From the NCBI GenBank assembly GCA_937952305.1, contig CALFZO010000124.1:1-32989 (forward strand): 32,989 bases of DNA, in the 5' to 3' direction. Made by a program: the position numbers and the translations under genes. Below the pieces are notes generated by a model. It was not told where the DNA came from and did no database searches. It worked only from the letters and a program-made list of their open reading frames with translations. Positions 1 through 8,042 of the stretch are shown in pieces. Source of the DNA: an uncultured Anaerolineales bacterium (lineage in GTDB: Bacteria > Chloroflexota > Anaerolineae > Anaerolineales > UBA6663). The stretch's first letter is position 1; every line of letters begins with the position of its first letter.

Positions 1-1
1 G

Positions 2-76
2 TGCATGGAGTTGATCGGCCGGGAGACCACGCTGAGCCGGCTGGCGCAGGCGGAGAGCCTGATCCCGGTCGGCTAA
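2..76 (+). CDS. C-terminal end of an unidentified protein (5' cut by window)
   Basis: Only the last 24 codons of this frame are in the window, ending LIPVG and a TAA stop at 74-76. The frame is open to the window edge and is followed 22 bases later by a strong terminator, which fits the end of a real gene on the + strand. Nothing in this short tail (charged and amphipathic, with no cysteine pair or known motif) identifies a family, so I make no functional call. An upstream ATG at 5 is internal and is not proposed as a start. Confidence 0.55.
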   Translation, partial: CMELIGRETTLSRLAQAESLIPVG

Positions 77-98
77 AGCAGCCTCGCGCGAGACATGC

Positions 99-134
99 AA
101 AAGGCCCGCGGCTGCCAGCGCCGTGGGCCTTTTA
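99..134. terminator. Bidirectional intrinsic terminator between the unknown gene and glnS
   Basis: An inverted repeat has left arm AAAGGCCCGCGGC and right arm GCCGTGGGCCTTTT, with one mismatch and a short loop. A-tract and T-tract ends on either side let it work for the + strand gene ending at 76 and for glnS, which ends at 156 on the - strand. Confidence 0.85.
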
Positions 135-155
135 GTTCGCGGTCGCGGCCAGCGC

Positions 156-1841
156 CTACTCGCCGCCCGGTTGGGCCTTCTCGATCTTGGCCCAGGTGTC
201 TTTCAGGCTGACGGCGCGGTTGAAGATCAGGCGGTCCGCCGTGGCGTCCCAATCGACGCAGAAGTAGCCCAGGCGCTCGAACTGGAAGTGCGCGCCTGGC
301 TGCGCGGCCCGCAGGCCCGGTTCCACGCGGCACCCGCTCAGCACTTCGAGCGAGTCCGGGTTCAGGTCGCTGACGAAGTCATCGTGCGCGTCCGGGGCCG
401 GCGATTTGAAGAGCCGGTCGTACTGGCGCACCTCGGCCTCCGCGGCGTGCGCGGCCGAAACCCAGTGCAGGGTGGCCTTGACCTTGCGGCCGTCCGGGGC
501 ATCCCCGCCGCGCGTGGCCGGGTCATAGGTGCAGCGCAGTTCGGTCACCTGGCCGGCCGCGTCTTTGACCACGCCCACACACTTCACGAAATAGGCCGCG
601 CGCAAGCGCACCTCCCGGCCGGGCGCCAGGCGGAAGTACTTGGGCGGCGGCGCCTCGCGGAAATCGTCCTGCTCGATGTACAGCTCGCGGCTGAACGGCA
701 CCTTGCGCGTGCCGGCGGACGGATCTTCCGGGTTGTTGACCACGTCCATGTCTTCCGCCTGCCCCTCCGGGTAGTTCTCGATGACGACCTTGAGGGGCTT
801 GAGCACGGCCATCCGGCGCGGGGCGCGCTTGTTCAGGTCCTCGCGCAAACAGTGCTCCAGCAGGGCGATGTCGATGGTGCTGTAGTTCTTGGCCACGCCC
901 ACCCGGGCGCAGAACTCGCGGATGGCCTCCGGCGTGTAGCCGCGCCGGCGCAGGCCGCGCAGCGTGGGCATGCGCGGGTCGTCCCAGCCGCTGACGTAGC
1001 CCTCCTTCACCAGCCGCAGCAGCTTGCGCTTGCTCATCACGGTGTAGTTCAGGTTCAGGCGCGCGAACTCGATCTGGCGCGGCGCGAAGATGCCGAGCGC
1101 GTCCAGGAACCACTCGTACAGCGGCCGATGGTCCTCGTACTCCAGCGAGCACAGCGAGTGCGTGATGCCCTCGATCGAGTCGCTCTGCCCGTGGGCGTAG
1201 TCGTACATCGGGTAGAGGCACCAGGCGTCGCCGGTGCGGTGGTGCGGCGGCTCGTGGAGAATCCGGTACATCACCGGGTCGCGCATGTTCATGTTGCCGG
1301 AGGCCATGTCGATCTTGGCGCGCAGGGTGCGCGCGCCGTCCGGGAACTCGCCCCGGCGCATCCGCTCGAACAGGTCCAGGTTCTCGGCGACCGAGCGGTT
1401 CCGGTAGGGGCTCTCCTTGCCCGGCTCGGTCAGCGTGCCGCGGTGGGCGCGCACCTCGTCGGCGCTCAGATCGCAGACATAGGCCTTGCCAGCCTTGATC
1501 AACTGCACCGCCCACTCATACAGCTGCCCGAAGTAGTCGGACGCGTACAGCGGCTCGCCCGCCCACTGAAAGCCCAGCCAGCGGATGTCCTCCTGGATCG
1601 AGTCGACGTACTCGACGTCCTCCTTGACCGGGTTGGTGTCGTCGAAGCGCAGGTTACAGACGCCGCCGAAGTCCTGGGCGATGCCGAAGTCGATGGTGAT
1701 GGCCTTGGCGTGACCGATGTGCAGATAGCCGTTCGGCTCGGGCGGGAAGCGCGTGCGCACGTAGTTGAAGCGGCCGGCCTGCAGGTCCTCGGTCACGGCG
1801 GCGCGGATGAAGTCGGTGGATTGCGGTTGATTATTCGTCAT
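156..1841 (-). CDS. glnS: Glutaminyl-tRNA synthetase
   Basis: This is a 561-residue class I aminoacyl-tRNA synthetase that charges tRNA-Gln with glutamine in the cytoplasm. The HIGH signature is seen at residues 41-44, inside PPEPNGYLHIGHAKA. The KMSKS-like loop is VMSKRKL with M-S-K at 269-271. The N-terminal PPEPNG context and the C-terminal beta-barrel region are those of GlnRS rather than GluRS, and the length matches the E. coli-type enzyme (about 554) with no YqeY-like extension. The start is the ATG at 1841, where the conserved N-terminus begins. The tRNA-Gln gene lies divergently 145 bases away. The family is known to have reached bacteria by transfer from eukaryotes, and many bacteria instead use GluRS plus GatCAB, so a direct glutaminylation route is implied here. 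Downstream it shares the terminator at 99-134. Confidence 0.97.
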   Translation of the reverse strand: MTNNQPQSTDFIRAAVTEDLQAGRFNYVRTRFPPEPNGYLHIGHAKAITIDFGIAQDFGGVCNLRFDDTNPVKEDVEYVDSIQEDIRWLGFQWAGEPLYASDYFGQLYEWAVQLIKAGKAYVCDLSADEVRAHRGTLTEPGKESPYRNRSVAENLDLFERMRRGEFPDGARTLRAKIDMASGNMNMRDPVMYRILHEPPHHRTGDAWCLYPMYDYAHGQSDSIEGITHSLCSLEYEDHRPLYEWFLDALGIFAPRQIEFARLNLNYTVMSKRKLLRLVKEGYVSGWDDPRMPTLRGLRRRGYTPEAIREFCARVGVAKNYSTIDIALLEHCLREDLNKRAPRRMAVLKPLKVVIENYPEGQAEDMDVVNNPEDPSAGTRKVPFSRELYIEQDDFREAPPPKYFRLAPGREVRLRAAYFVKCVGVVKDAAGQVTELRCTYDPATRGGDAPDGRKVKATLHWVSAAHAAEAEVRQYDRLFKSPAPDAHDDFVSDLNPDSLEVLSGCRVEPGLRAAQPGAHFQFERLGYFCVDWDATADRLIFNRAVSLKDTWAKIEKAQPGGE

Positions 1842-1946
1842 AGCTCACATTTGGCTGGGTCGGGGCTGGAAACGCCCCTAAGTTTAGCGCAGAATAAGAA
1901 ACGCGCCGGAACGCGCGGCTATTTACGTCATCTTCGCCGCGGAACG

Positions 1947-1975
1947 TTTACAGTCGCCCGGCCCTGTGATAAAAT
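1947..1975 (+). promoter_or_regulatory. Sigma70-type promoter of tRNA-Gln
   Basis: A -35 TTTACA (1947-1952) is followed by a 17-base spacer and a -10 TAAAAT (1970-1975). The mature tRNA begins 11 bases after the -10, so the 5' leader is only a few bases long. Confidence 0.85.
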
Positions 1976-1985
1976 GCCCAAACAC

Positions 1986-2059
1986 TGGGGATTCGTCTAG
2001 TGGTAGGACAGCAGACTCTGGATCTGTATGCCGTGGTTCGAATCCACGATCCCCAGCCA
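1986..2059 (+). tRNA. tRNA-Gln (anticodon CUG), CCA encoded
   Basis: The cloverleaf folds fully. The acceptor stem is TGGGGAT/ATCCCCA, the D arm is closed by GTC/GAC, the anticodon stem is GCAGA/TCTGT with loop CTCTGGA giving anticodon CTG, and the T arm is CGTGG-TTCGAAT-CCACG. Discriminator G73 and a genomically encoded CCA end follow. The U1-A72 pair with G73 matches known GlnRS identity elements in E. coli. It reads CAG codons, and a separate UUG isoacceptor would be expected elsewhere in the genome. It lies next to glnS on the opposite strand, has its own promoter, and is followed by a terminator 5 bases downstream. Confidence 0.97.
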
Positions 2060-2064
2060 CCGTG

Positions 2065-2104
2065 ACTCCCGCTGTACCAGAGGCAGCGGGAGTTTTTCTT
2101 TCTC
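2065..2104 (+). terminator. Intrinsic terminator of tRNA-Gln
   Basis: A perfect 10-bp stem ACTCCCGCTG / CAGCGGGAGT (2065-2074 and 2084-2093) with a 9-base loop is followed by a T-rich tract, TTTTTCTTTCT. Confidence 0.92.
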
Positions 2105-2128
2105 CGCCCGGCCCTTGAGCCTGACCGT

Positions 2129-2554
2129 ATGTGGACTCTCCCCAACCTGCTGCTGATCTCCGGCGCCTTCACCCTCGGCCTGGGCCTGCTGCACTTCTTC
2201 TTCCCAGTCTTGTTTGATTTTGAGCACGCCCTGCCGGACGAGGGACCGCCGTTGCGCCCGTTCGTGCTCCCGCCGATCCGCTACGCCACCACCCGGCGCG
2301 ACGTGCGCGGCATCGCCTGGGTCATGAACCACGCCGCCAGCTACGGCCTGGTGACCATCGGCCTGCTGGATATCTTCTGGGCGGCCTGGTGGGGCGAGCC
2401 CTGGCGCGGCCTGCTGCTGGGGTGGATTGCGGGCTGGTGGGGCCTGCGCGCCGGCTCGCAGCTCTACCTCGGCCGCCGCCGCGGCGATTGGCTCATCCTG
2501 GCCGGCTTCGCGGCCCTGGGCCTGCTCCACTTGGCCCTGCTCCTCGCGCCTTAG
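2129..2554 (+). CDS. Small polytopic membrane protein, function unknown
   Basis: The 141-residue product is largely hydrophobic, with four predicted membrane spans at roughly residues 5-28, 66-86, 93-108 and 121-139. A polar loop rich in Pro and Arg lies between spans one and two. No signal peptide cleavage site or catalytic motif is visible. The ATG at 2129 lies just beyond the tRNA terminator, and no good promoter or Shine-Dalgarno sequence is seen before it, so expression may depend on read-through or a weak start. proS follows 106 bases downstream with its own promoter candidate. I do not recognise the family. Coding use is like that of its neighbours, and the frame is uninterrupted, so I think it is a real gene. 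Confidence 0.7.
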   Translation: MWTLPNLLLISGAFTLGLGLLHFFFPVLFDFEHALPDEGPPLRPFVLPPIRYATTRRDVRGIAWVMNHAASYGLVTIGLLDIFWAAWWGEPWRGLLLGWIAGWWGLRAGSQLYLGRRRGDWLILAGFAALGLLHLALLLAP

Positions 2555-2585
2555 GGGCGCCTCCGGCAAGTCGACACCCCCTGAT

Positions 2586-2613
2586 TTGGTGGCTGAACCA
2601 CTTAGGTTACAAT
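2586..2613 (+). promoter_or_regulatory. Candidate promoter of proS
   Basis: TTGGTG (2586-2591), a 16-base spacer and TACAAT (2608-2613). Transcription would start near 2620, leaving about a 40-base leader to the chosen proS ATG at 2661. No T-box or other riboswitch fold is evident. Confidence 0.55.
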
Positions 2614-2660
2614 CCATGCCATTCCGCCCGGCGCCGCCGGGTTACCGAGGATCACGCCGC

Positions 2661-4424
2661 ATGCGCCAAAGCCAACTCTTCAGCACCACCCTGCGCGAAG
2701 TCCCGTCCGAGGCCGAAGTCGACAGCCACCGCTGGCTGCTGCGCGCCGGCTTCATCCGCCCGCTGGCGGCCGGCCTGTTCAGCCTGATGCCGCTGGGCAA
2801 ACGCGCCGTCGCCAAGATCGAGGCCGTCATCCGGGCCGGCATGAACGCCATCGGCGGCCAGGAGCTGTCTATGCCCGTCGTCCACCCGGCCGACCTGTGG
2901 CGCGAGACCGGGCGCTGGTACCAGATCGGCGACGAGATGGGCCGCTTCCGCGACCGCGCCGGCCGCGACATGGTGCTGGCGATGACGCACGAAGAGGTCG
3001 TGGCCGACCTGGTGCGCAAGGAGATCCGCTCCTACCGCCAGCTGCCGCTGCTGGTCTATCACCTGCAGACCAAGTGGCGCGACGACCCCCGCCCGCGGGC
3101 CGGGCTCATCCGCGTGCGCGAGTTCACGATGAAGGACTCTTACAGCCTGGACGCCGATTGGGACGGGCTGGACAAGCAGTACCGCGCCCATTACCAGGCG
3201 TACTTCGACATTTTTCGGCGCTGCGGGCTGGACGTGATCGCGGTCAAATCCGACGTGGGCATGATGGGCGGCCAGCTGGCGCACGAATTCATGTACCTCA
3301 CGCCCATCGGGGAAGACACGCTGATCCTGTGCGACGCCTGCGGCTACACGGCCAACCGCCAGGTGGCGCGGCTGCGCAAACCGGCGGCCGCCCCGGCCGA
3401 GCCGCTGCCGCTGGAAAAGGTCGCCACGCCCGGCGTCAACACCATCCAGGGCCTGGCCGACTTCCTGAACATCTCGGCCGCGCAGACCGCCAAGGCCGTG
3501 TTCATGGTGGCCGCGGTCAGCGACGGCGACCAGACCGTGGACAAGTTCGTGTTCGCGGTGGTGCGCGGGGACATGGACGTCAACGAGACCAAGCTCGCCA
3601 ACGTCGTCCGGGCCAAGGACTTGCGGCCGGCGCGCGAGGACGAGATCCGCGCGGTCGGCGCCGCGCCCGGTTACGCCTCGCCCATCGGCCTGGACCCGCG
3701 CCGGATACTGCTGGTGGTGGACGACGCCGTGCCCAGCTCGCCCAACCTGGTGGCCGGCGCCAACGAGACCGGCTACCACCTGCGCCACACCAATTACGGC
3801 CGGGATTACACGGCCGCGCTCGTGGCCGACATCGTGGCCGCCGACGACGGCAGCGCCTGCCCGGACTGCGGCGCACCGCTGCGAGCCGCGCGCGGCGTGG
3901 AGGTCGGCAACATCTTCAAGCTGGGCACGCGCTACACGGAAGCGCTTGGCGCGAACTTCCTGGACAAGGACGGCCAGAGCCGGCCCGTGATCATGGGCTC
4001 GTACGGCATCGGCGTCGGCCGCCTGCTGGCCTGCGTGGCCGAGCAGTACCACGACGACAACGGCCTGATCTGGCCGCTGTCGGTGGCGCCTTTCGCCGTG
4101 CACCTGTTGGCCCTGCCGGGCGGTGAAGCCGCGGCGGAGACGCTCTACCAGGCGCTCCAGGCGGCCGGCGTGGAAGTGCTCTTCGACGACCGCGACGAGC
4201 GCGCCGGGGTGAAGTTCAAGGACGCCGACCTGATCGGCCTGCCGCTGCGCGTGACGGTGAGCGAACGCGCCCTGAAGAATGGCGGCGCGGAACTCAAGCC
4301 GCGCCCTTCCAAGGACAGCCGGATTGTGCCGCTGGACCAGGTGGTCGCGACCGTGCAGGGCGAGATCAGCAGCCTGCAGGCGGCCCTGGATCAGCGCGTG
4401 GTGCCGGTGCCCTTCCGCGAGTGA
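2661..4424 (+). CDS. proS: Prolyl-tRNA synthetase (bacterial type, with editing domain)
   Basis: This 587-residue class II synthetase charges tRNA-Pro. The N-terminus begins MRQSQLFSTTLREVP, the usual start of the family. Motif 2 is around FTMKDSYSLD (from residue 155), and motif 3 contains GSYGIGVGRLL (from residue 446). Between motifs 2 and 3, roughly residues 225-410, lies the insertion that hydrolyses mischarged Ala-tRNA-Pro, marking the bacterial form. It carries two CxxC pairs (C224/C227 and C400/C403), as many relatives do. The anticodon-binding domain follows. I chose ATG 2661 because GAGG precedes it at SD distance and conserved sequence begins there. An in-frame ATG at 2616 lies only 2 bases past the -10 box and would be upstream of the likely transcript start. 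The DUF2071 gene follows 29 bases later. Confidence 0.97.
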   Translation: MRQSQLFSTTLREVPSEAEVDSHRWLLRAGFIRPLAAGLFSLMPLGKRAVAKIEAVIRAGMNAIGGQELSMPVVHPADLWRETGRWYQIGDEMGRFRDRAGRDMVLAMTHEEVVADLVRKEIRSYRQLPLLVYHLQTKWRDDPRPRAGLIRVREFTMKDSYSLDADWDGLDKQYRAHYQAYFDIFRRCGLDVIAVKSDVGMMGGQLAHEFMYLTPIGEDTLILCDACGYTANRQVARLRKPAAAPAEPLPLEKVATPGVNTIQGLADFLNISAAQTAKAVFMVAAVSDGDQTVDKFVFAVVRGDMDVNETKLANVVRAKDLRPAREDEIRAVGAAPGYASPIGLDPRRILLVVDDAVPSSPNLVAGANETGYHLRHTNYGRDYTAALVADIVAADDGSACPDCGAPLRAARGVEVGNIFKLGTRYTEALGANFLDKDGQSRPVIMGSYGIGVGRLLACVAEQYHDDNGLIWPLSVAPFAVHLLALPGGEAAAETLYQALQAAGVEVLFDDRDERAGVKFKDADLIGLPLRVTVSERALKNGGAELKPRPSKDSRIVPLDQVVATVQGEISSLQAALDQRVVPVPFRE

Positions 4425-4453
4425 GCGCCTGACCGGCCCGGGGACCTTCGCCC

Positions 4454-5203
4454 ATGGCCAGCCTTCTCGCCGAAGTCGCCCACCGCCCTTACCCGCTGCC
4501 GTCCGGCCCGTGGGTCATGCGGCAGACCTGGTACAACCTGCTCTTCGCGCACTGGCCGGTGCCGGCCGAGGCGCTGCGGGCCACGGTGCCGCCGCAGCTG
4601 GAACTGGACCTGTTCGACGGGCAGGCTTGGCTGGCGGTGGTGCCGTTCGGGATGAGCGACGTCTACCCGCGCTACACGTTCCCGGTGCCGGGGTTATCGC
4701 GGTTTCTGGAATTGAACGTGCGCACCTACGTGCGCTGGGGCGGGCGGCCGGGCGTGTTCTTCTTCAGCCTGGACGCCGCCAACCCGGTGGCGGTGGCGCT
4801 CGCGCGCGCCTGGTACAAGCTGCCGTACTTTAACGCGCGGATGGAGATGCGGACGGCCGCCGGGGAGTGGCTGGATTACACCAGCGAGCGCGTCCACGCC
4901 GGCGCGCCGGCGGCCGGCCTGCGCGCGCGCTACCGTCCGGCCAGCGACGTGTTCTTCTCCACGCCTGGCTCGCTCGAGGCGTTCCTGACCGAACGCTACT
5001 GTCTGTACACCGTGGCCGATGGCGCCGTCTACCGGGGCGAGATCCACCACGCGCCCTGGCCGCTGCAGCGCGCCGAGGCCGAATTCGCCGTGAACACGAT
5101 GGCGGCCCCAGCCGGCTTCCCCCTGGCCGGCCCGCCGGCGCTCCTGCACTTCGTCCGCAGCCTCGACACCGTCGAGTGGCCGATCACGCGCGTCGCCGGC
5201 TGA
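4454..5203 (+). CDS. DUF2071 (YqjF-like) family protein
   Basis: The 249-residue product matches the DUF2071/YqjF family pattern. It has an N-terminal MRQTWYNLLFAHWPV block, then VPPQLELDLFDGQAWLAVVPF, and later LNVRTYVRWGGRPGVFFFSLDA. The biochemical role of this acetoacetate-decarboxylase-like beta-barrel family is unknown, and no catalytic lysine can be assigned from sequence alone. It is soluble, with no signal peptide. It starts 29 bases after proS with no terminator between, so it is probably co-transcribed, although a functional link to proline charging is not implied. It ends 9 bases from the convergent carboxylase operon, with no obvious terminator in the gap. Confidence 0.88.
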   Translation: MASLLAEVAHRPYPLPSGPWVMRQTWYNLLFAHWPVPAEALRATVPPQLELDLFDGQAWLAVVPFGMSDVYPRYTFPVPGLSRFLELNVRTYVRWGGRPGVFFFSLDAANPVAVALARAWYKLPYFNARMEMRTAAGEWLDYTSERVHAGAPAAGLRARYRPASDVFFSTPGSLEAFLTERYCLYTVADGAVYRGEIHHAPWPLQRAEAEFAVNTMAAPAGFPLAGPPALLHFVRSLDTVEWPITRVAG

Positions 5204-5212
5204 AGCCGCGGC

Positions 5213-5911
5213 CTACAACCGGTCCATCAATTCCTTTTTCTTGTTCTGGAACTCGGCTTCGGTCAGCACGCCGTGCTGGCGCAGCGTGTCCAACTGCTTG
5301 AGCAGGTCCACCACGGCCGGGCCGCGGTCTACCGGCGCGGGGGCGGCGGCCGGCGCGGGCGCAGCCGCCGGCGTCGGGGCCGGCGGGCGCGGGCGGACGT
5401 CCCCGTTCCCGGACTCCATCTGGGCCTTGGCGTTGAGCATGGCGGTCTTGAAGGCCACCGGGCTGGCCAGGCGCGCGAACTTGTTGACGCCCAACTCGCT
5501 GGCCGTCAGGATCTCGATATCGCCGTAGTCCAGCAGGCGCCCCCAGACCGACTGCTTCATCTTGACGTCGTTGACCTTCTCCAACGACGAGTCGGTCACT
5601 TCCTTCTCCAACACGCCCTGCAGCTGAATGACGCGCCGGGTGGTGACCACGTACAGGCGGTTGCTCCAGGTCAGCACATCACGCGTCAGGCTGGCCAGCG
5701 GCAGGAGCAGCAGCAGGTACGCCAGCGCCATCAGCGGGTTCAGCACCCACAGCGACCAGATCAAGGAAATGAGCACCAGCAGCGCGATCGTCAGCACGGT
5801 CTCGCTGGCGATCTCGGCCGCCAGCACGAACCAATGCTGACGCGCCACGCGCAGCACGCTCTCGTCCTTGCCCAACAACCGCGCCAGATAGCCGTTTGTT
5901 TGCTCTGTCAT
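5213..5911 (-). CDS. Membrane protein with bacterial PH domain and C-terminal SHOCT domain
   Basis: The 232-residue protein has two adjacent transmembrane segments (about residues 28-52 and 56-75). A bacterial PH-like (YdbS/bPH_2) domain follows at about 80-140, containing NRLYVVTTRRVIQLQGV and LLDYGDIEI. Next come an Ala/Pro-rich linker (about 165-195) and a C-terminal SHOCT motif (199-232) with LDTLRQHGVLTEAEFQNKKKELM. SHOCT modules are short oligomerisation or targeting modules, and PH domains here probably face the cytoplasm. The ATG at 5911 has AGGAG at ideal distance and lies 17 bases after the biotin carrier gene, so the two are almost certainly one transcript. Its role in the carboxylase operon is unexplained; membrane recruitment is only a guess. 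Confidence 0.88.
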   Translation of the reverse strand: MTEQTNGYLARLLGKDESVLRVARQHWFVLAAEIASETVLTIALLVLISLIWSLWVLNPLMALAYLLLLLPLASLTRDVLTWSNRLYVVTTRRVIQLQGVLEKEVTDSSLEKVNDVKMKQSVWGRLLDYGDIEILTASELGVNKFARLASPVAFKTAMLNAKAQMESGNGDVRPRPPAPTPAAAPAPAAAPAPVDRGPAVVDLLKQLDTLRQHGVLTEAEFQNKKKELMDRL

Positions 5912-5928
5912 GGGGTCTCCTGTGTGAA

Positions 5929-6432
5929 TCAGGCCGACTGCGCCAGCACGTCTACGAGCACCTGGCCGCGCGTCACGGTCTCGCCCTCGCGAACGGGCAC
6001 CGCCGCCACCCGGCCGGCGTGCGGCGCCGGAATGCGGATCTCCATCTTCATGGCTTCCAGGACCACCAGCGCCTGCCCGGCCTCCACGTCGTCGCCGACG
6101 GCCACCAGCACCCGGCGGACCACGCCCGGCATCTGGGCTTCCAGCGCGTCGTGGCGCGGGCCGGCCGCCGCCCCCCGCCGGGCGCGCGGCCCGGTCGCGG
6201 GCACCGTCAGCGCAAACGTCCGCCCGTCCACGGCCGCCCAGCGCTGCGCGCCGTGCGCGGCCACCGGCACCGTAAAAACGCGGCCGTCCAGCGTCAGGCG
6301 CACTTCGCCGTCGCGCACGCCCACGGCCTGCACGGGCAGTTCGCGCTCGCCCAACCAGATGCGGTAGCCGTCGGCGGTCTGCTCCACACGCACGGTCAGC
6401 GTTGTCTCGCCGTGTTGATAGCGGAATTCCAT
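5929..6432 (-). CDS. Biotin carboxyl carrier subunit of an acyl-CoA carboxylase
   Basis: This 167-residue protein carries the biotin that shuttles carboxyl groups between the biotin carboxylase and the carboxyltransferase. The C-terminal biotinyl domain (about residues 97-165) has the canonical EAMKMEI sequence with K129 as the biotinylated lysine, and a QMPGVV start. The N-terminal ~80 residues form a beta-rich region resembling the BT-type linker between BC and BCCP in alpha subunits of methylcrotonyl- or propionyl-CoA carboxylases. The biotin carboxylase gene stops 9 bases upstream, and together the two genes look like a split version of a fused alpha subunit. Substrate class is inferred from the carboxyltransferase at 8988-10622. 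Confidence 0.94.
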   Translation of the reverse strand: MEFRYQHGETTLTVRVEQTADGYRIWLGERELPVQAVGVRDGEVRLTLDGRVFTVPVAAHGAQRWAAVDGRTFALTVPATGPRARRGAAAGPRHDALEAQMPGVVRRVLVAVGDDVEAGQALVVLEAMKMEIRIPAPHAGRVAAVPVREGETVTRGQVLVDVLAQSA

Positions 6433-6441
6433 GCTGGCTCG

Positions 6442-7968
6442 CTAACTCCCCGCGCCGCGCCCCTGCCCCAGCCGGAAGCCGTCGCTGCGCGCCCACGGGC
6501 TGGCGTCATTCGATGCGGCCGGCCCGCGGGTGTCCGCCCGGCCGTTCTGCGCGGCGCGCCAGTCTGCCAGCGCCAGGGCGGCCAGCGCCGCCTCGGGGAC
6601 GGGGACTTGGGCCGGCCGCCAGCCCGCCAGCTGCTCCTGGACAAACTGCGTCGTGGCCGCGCCGGCCGTGAACTGCGGATGCGTCAGAACGGCCCGCAGA
6701 TATTCGACATTGGTGGCCGGGCCGAGCAGCGTGTAGCGGGCCAGGGCGGCCTCCGCGCGCGCCAGCGCCTCTGGCCGCGTCGGCGCATAAGCGATGACCT
6801 TGGCCAGCAGCGAGTCATAGTGCGGCGGGATTTCGTCGCCAGACTGGAAGCCCGCGTCGACGCGCACGCCCGGGCCGTGCGGTTCGCGCGCCAGCCACAG
6901 CCGGCCGGAGGAGGGCAGGAAGTCCTGGGCCGGGTCCTCCGCGCACACGCGGCCTTCCACGGCGTGCCCGCGCTGGCTGATCTGGTCCTGGGTGAAGGGC
7001 AGCGGCTCGCCGGCCGCCACGCGCAACTGCAGGTGCACTAGGTCCAGCCCGGTGACGGCTTCGGTCACCGGGTGCTCCACCTGCAGGCGCGTATTCATCT
7101 CCAGGAAATAGAAGGCCCGTGTCTCGGGGTCGACGATGAACTCGACGGTGCCGGCGTTCTGGTAGCCGACCGTGCGCGCCGCCGCCACGGCCGCCGCCGC
7201 CATGCGCTCACGCAAGGCCGGGTCCTCGGCCAGCAGCGGCGCCGGCGACTCCTCGATGAGCTTTTGATGCCGGCGCTGCACCGAGCACTCGCGCTCAAAC
7301 AAGTGGACGACCTGGCCGTGCGCGTCGCCGAAGACCTGGAACTCGATGTGCTTGGCGCGGTCGAGATACTTCTCCAGGAAGACGGCCTCATCACCGAAGG
7401 CGGCCAGGGCCTCGCGGCGGGCGCCGGCCAGGGCCTCGGGCAGGTCCGCTGGCGCGCGCACCACGCGCATGCCGCGTCCCCCGCCCCCCCCGGCGGCCTT
7501 CACCAGCACCGGATAGCCGAGGCGTTCGGCCGCGGCCGCGAAATCGCCGTCGGCGCCGCCGGCTTGATAGCCAGGCACCACCGGCACGCCGGCCGCCTGC
7601 ATCAGGGCGCGGGCGTCGGTCTTGCTGCCCATGCGCCGGATCGCATCGGCGGGCGGCCCCACGAACACCAGCCCGGCCGCCTGGACGGCCTGGGCAAAGT
7701 CGGCGTTCTCGGCCAGGAAGCCGTAACCGGGGTGGATGGCCGTCGCCCCGCTGGCCTGGGCGGCCGCGATCAACAAATCGCCGCGCAGGTAGGAGTCGCG
7801 CGGCGCGGGCGGGCCCAGCCGCACGGCCTCGTCCGCCAGGCGCACGGGCAGGGCGCCGGCATCGGCGTCCGAGTAGACGGCCACAGCCCGGACCCCCAGC
7901 TCGTGGCAGGCCCGGATGACGCGCACGGCGATTTCGCCGCGATTGGCGATCAACAGCTTCGCGAACAC
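6442..7968 (-). CDS. Biotin carboxylase subunit of an acyl-CoA carboxylase
   Basis: The 508-residue protein carries out ATP-dependent carboxylation of biotin. It starts FAKLLIANRGEIAVRV, the family N-terminus. The ATP-grasp glycine loop follows K157 as AAGGGGGRGM. The active-site region includes KLIEE near 238 and FLEMNTRLQVEH at 288-299 with E289 and R293. It is about 55 residues longer at the C-terminus than minimal AccC, consistent with the alpha subunit of MCC/PCC-type enzymes whose carrier part is encoded separately next door. The start codon is GTG (7966-7968). A TACAAT box on the same strand (7981-7976) sits 7 bases before it, so an internal leaderless transcript is possible in addition to the operon mRNA. 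Confidence 0.95.
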   Translation of the reverse strand: MFAKLLIANRGEIAVRVIRACHELGVRAVAVYSDADAGALPVRLADEAVRLGPPAPRDSYLRGDLLIAAAQASGATAIHPGYGFLAENADFAQAVQAAGLVFVGPPADAIRRMGSKTDARALMQAAGVPVVPGYQAGGADGDFAAAAERLGYPVLVKAAGGGGGRGMRVVRAPADLPEALAGARREALAAFGDEAVFLEKYLDRAKHIEFQVFGDAHGQVVHLFERECSVQRRHQKLIEESPAPLLAEDPALRERMAAAAVAAARTVGYQNAGTVEFIVDPETRAFYFLEMNTRLQVEHPVTEAVTGLDLVHLQLRVAAGEPLPFTQDQISQRGHAVEGRVCAEDPAQDFLPSSGRLWLAREPHGPGVRVDAGFQSGDEIPPHYDSLLAKVIAYAPTRPEALARAEAALARYTLLGPATNVEYLRAVLTHPQFTAGAATTQFVQEQLAGWRPAQVPVPEAALAALALADWRAAQNGRADTRGPAASNDASPWARSDGFRLGQGRGAGS

Positions 7969-7975
7969 TGCGGCA

Positions 7976-7981
7976 ATTGTA
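7976..7981 (-). promoter_or_regulatory. Candidate internal -10 box before the biotin carboxylase GTG
   Basis: TACAAT on the - strand, 7 bases from the GTG start. No convincing -35 hexamer lies 16-18 bases upstream, so this is a weak call that gains support only from similar placements elsewhere in the window. Confidence 0.35.
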
Positions 7982-8010
7982 AAACAAATCCGGGCAGGAA
8001 GGCGGGAGCG

Positions 8011-8029
8011 GCCGCCGCCGGGCGGCGGC
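8011..8029 (-). repeat. GC-rich hairpin between HDOD and biotin carboxylase genes
   Basis: Perfect arms GCCGCCGCC and GGCGGCGGC are separated by one base. The practical fold is a 7-bp stem with a 5-base loop. No T-tract follows on the - strand, so it is not a classical terminator; it may modulate mRNA stability between operon genes. Confidence 0.6.
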
Positions 8030-8042
8030 GCCGGTGAGTGCG

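Noticed and set aside
1842..1985. Possible T-box or riboswitch upstream of glnS (and likewise 2555-2660 before proS).
   Set aside because: No T-box consensus, specifier loop or terminator/antiterminator pair could be found in either gap.
123..2000. A 625-codon open frame on the + strand opposite glnS.
   Set aside because: It is antisense to a clear GlnRS; the translation is low-complexity Arg/Val/Leu/His-rich with no motif, as expected from a G+C-rich codon-position shadow.
2427..2660. An upstream extension of the proS frame, including an ATG at 2616.
   Set aside because: It overlaps the preceding gene and its likely promoter; the family N-terminus begins at 2661.
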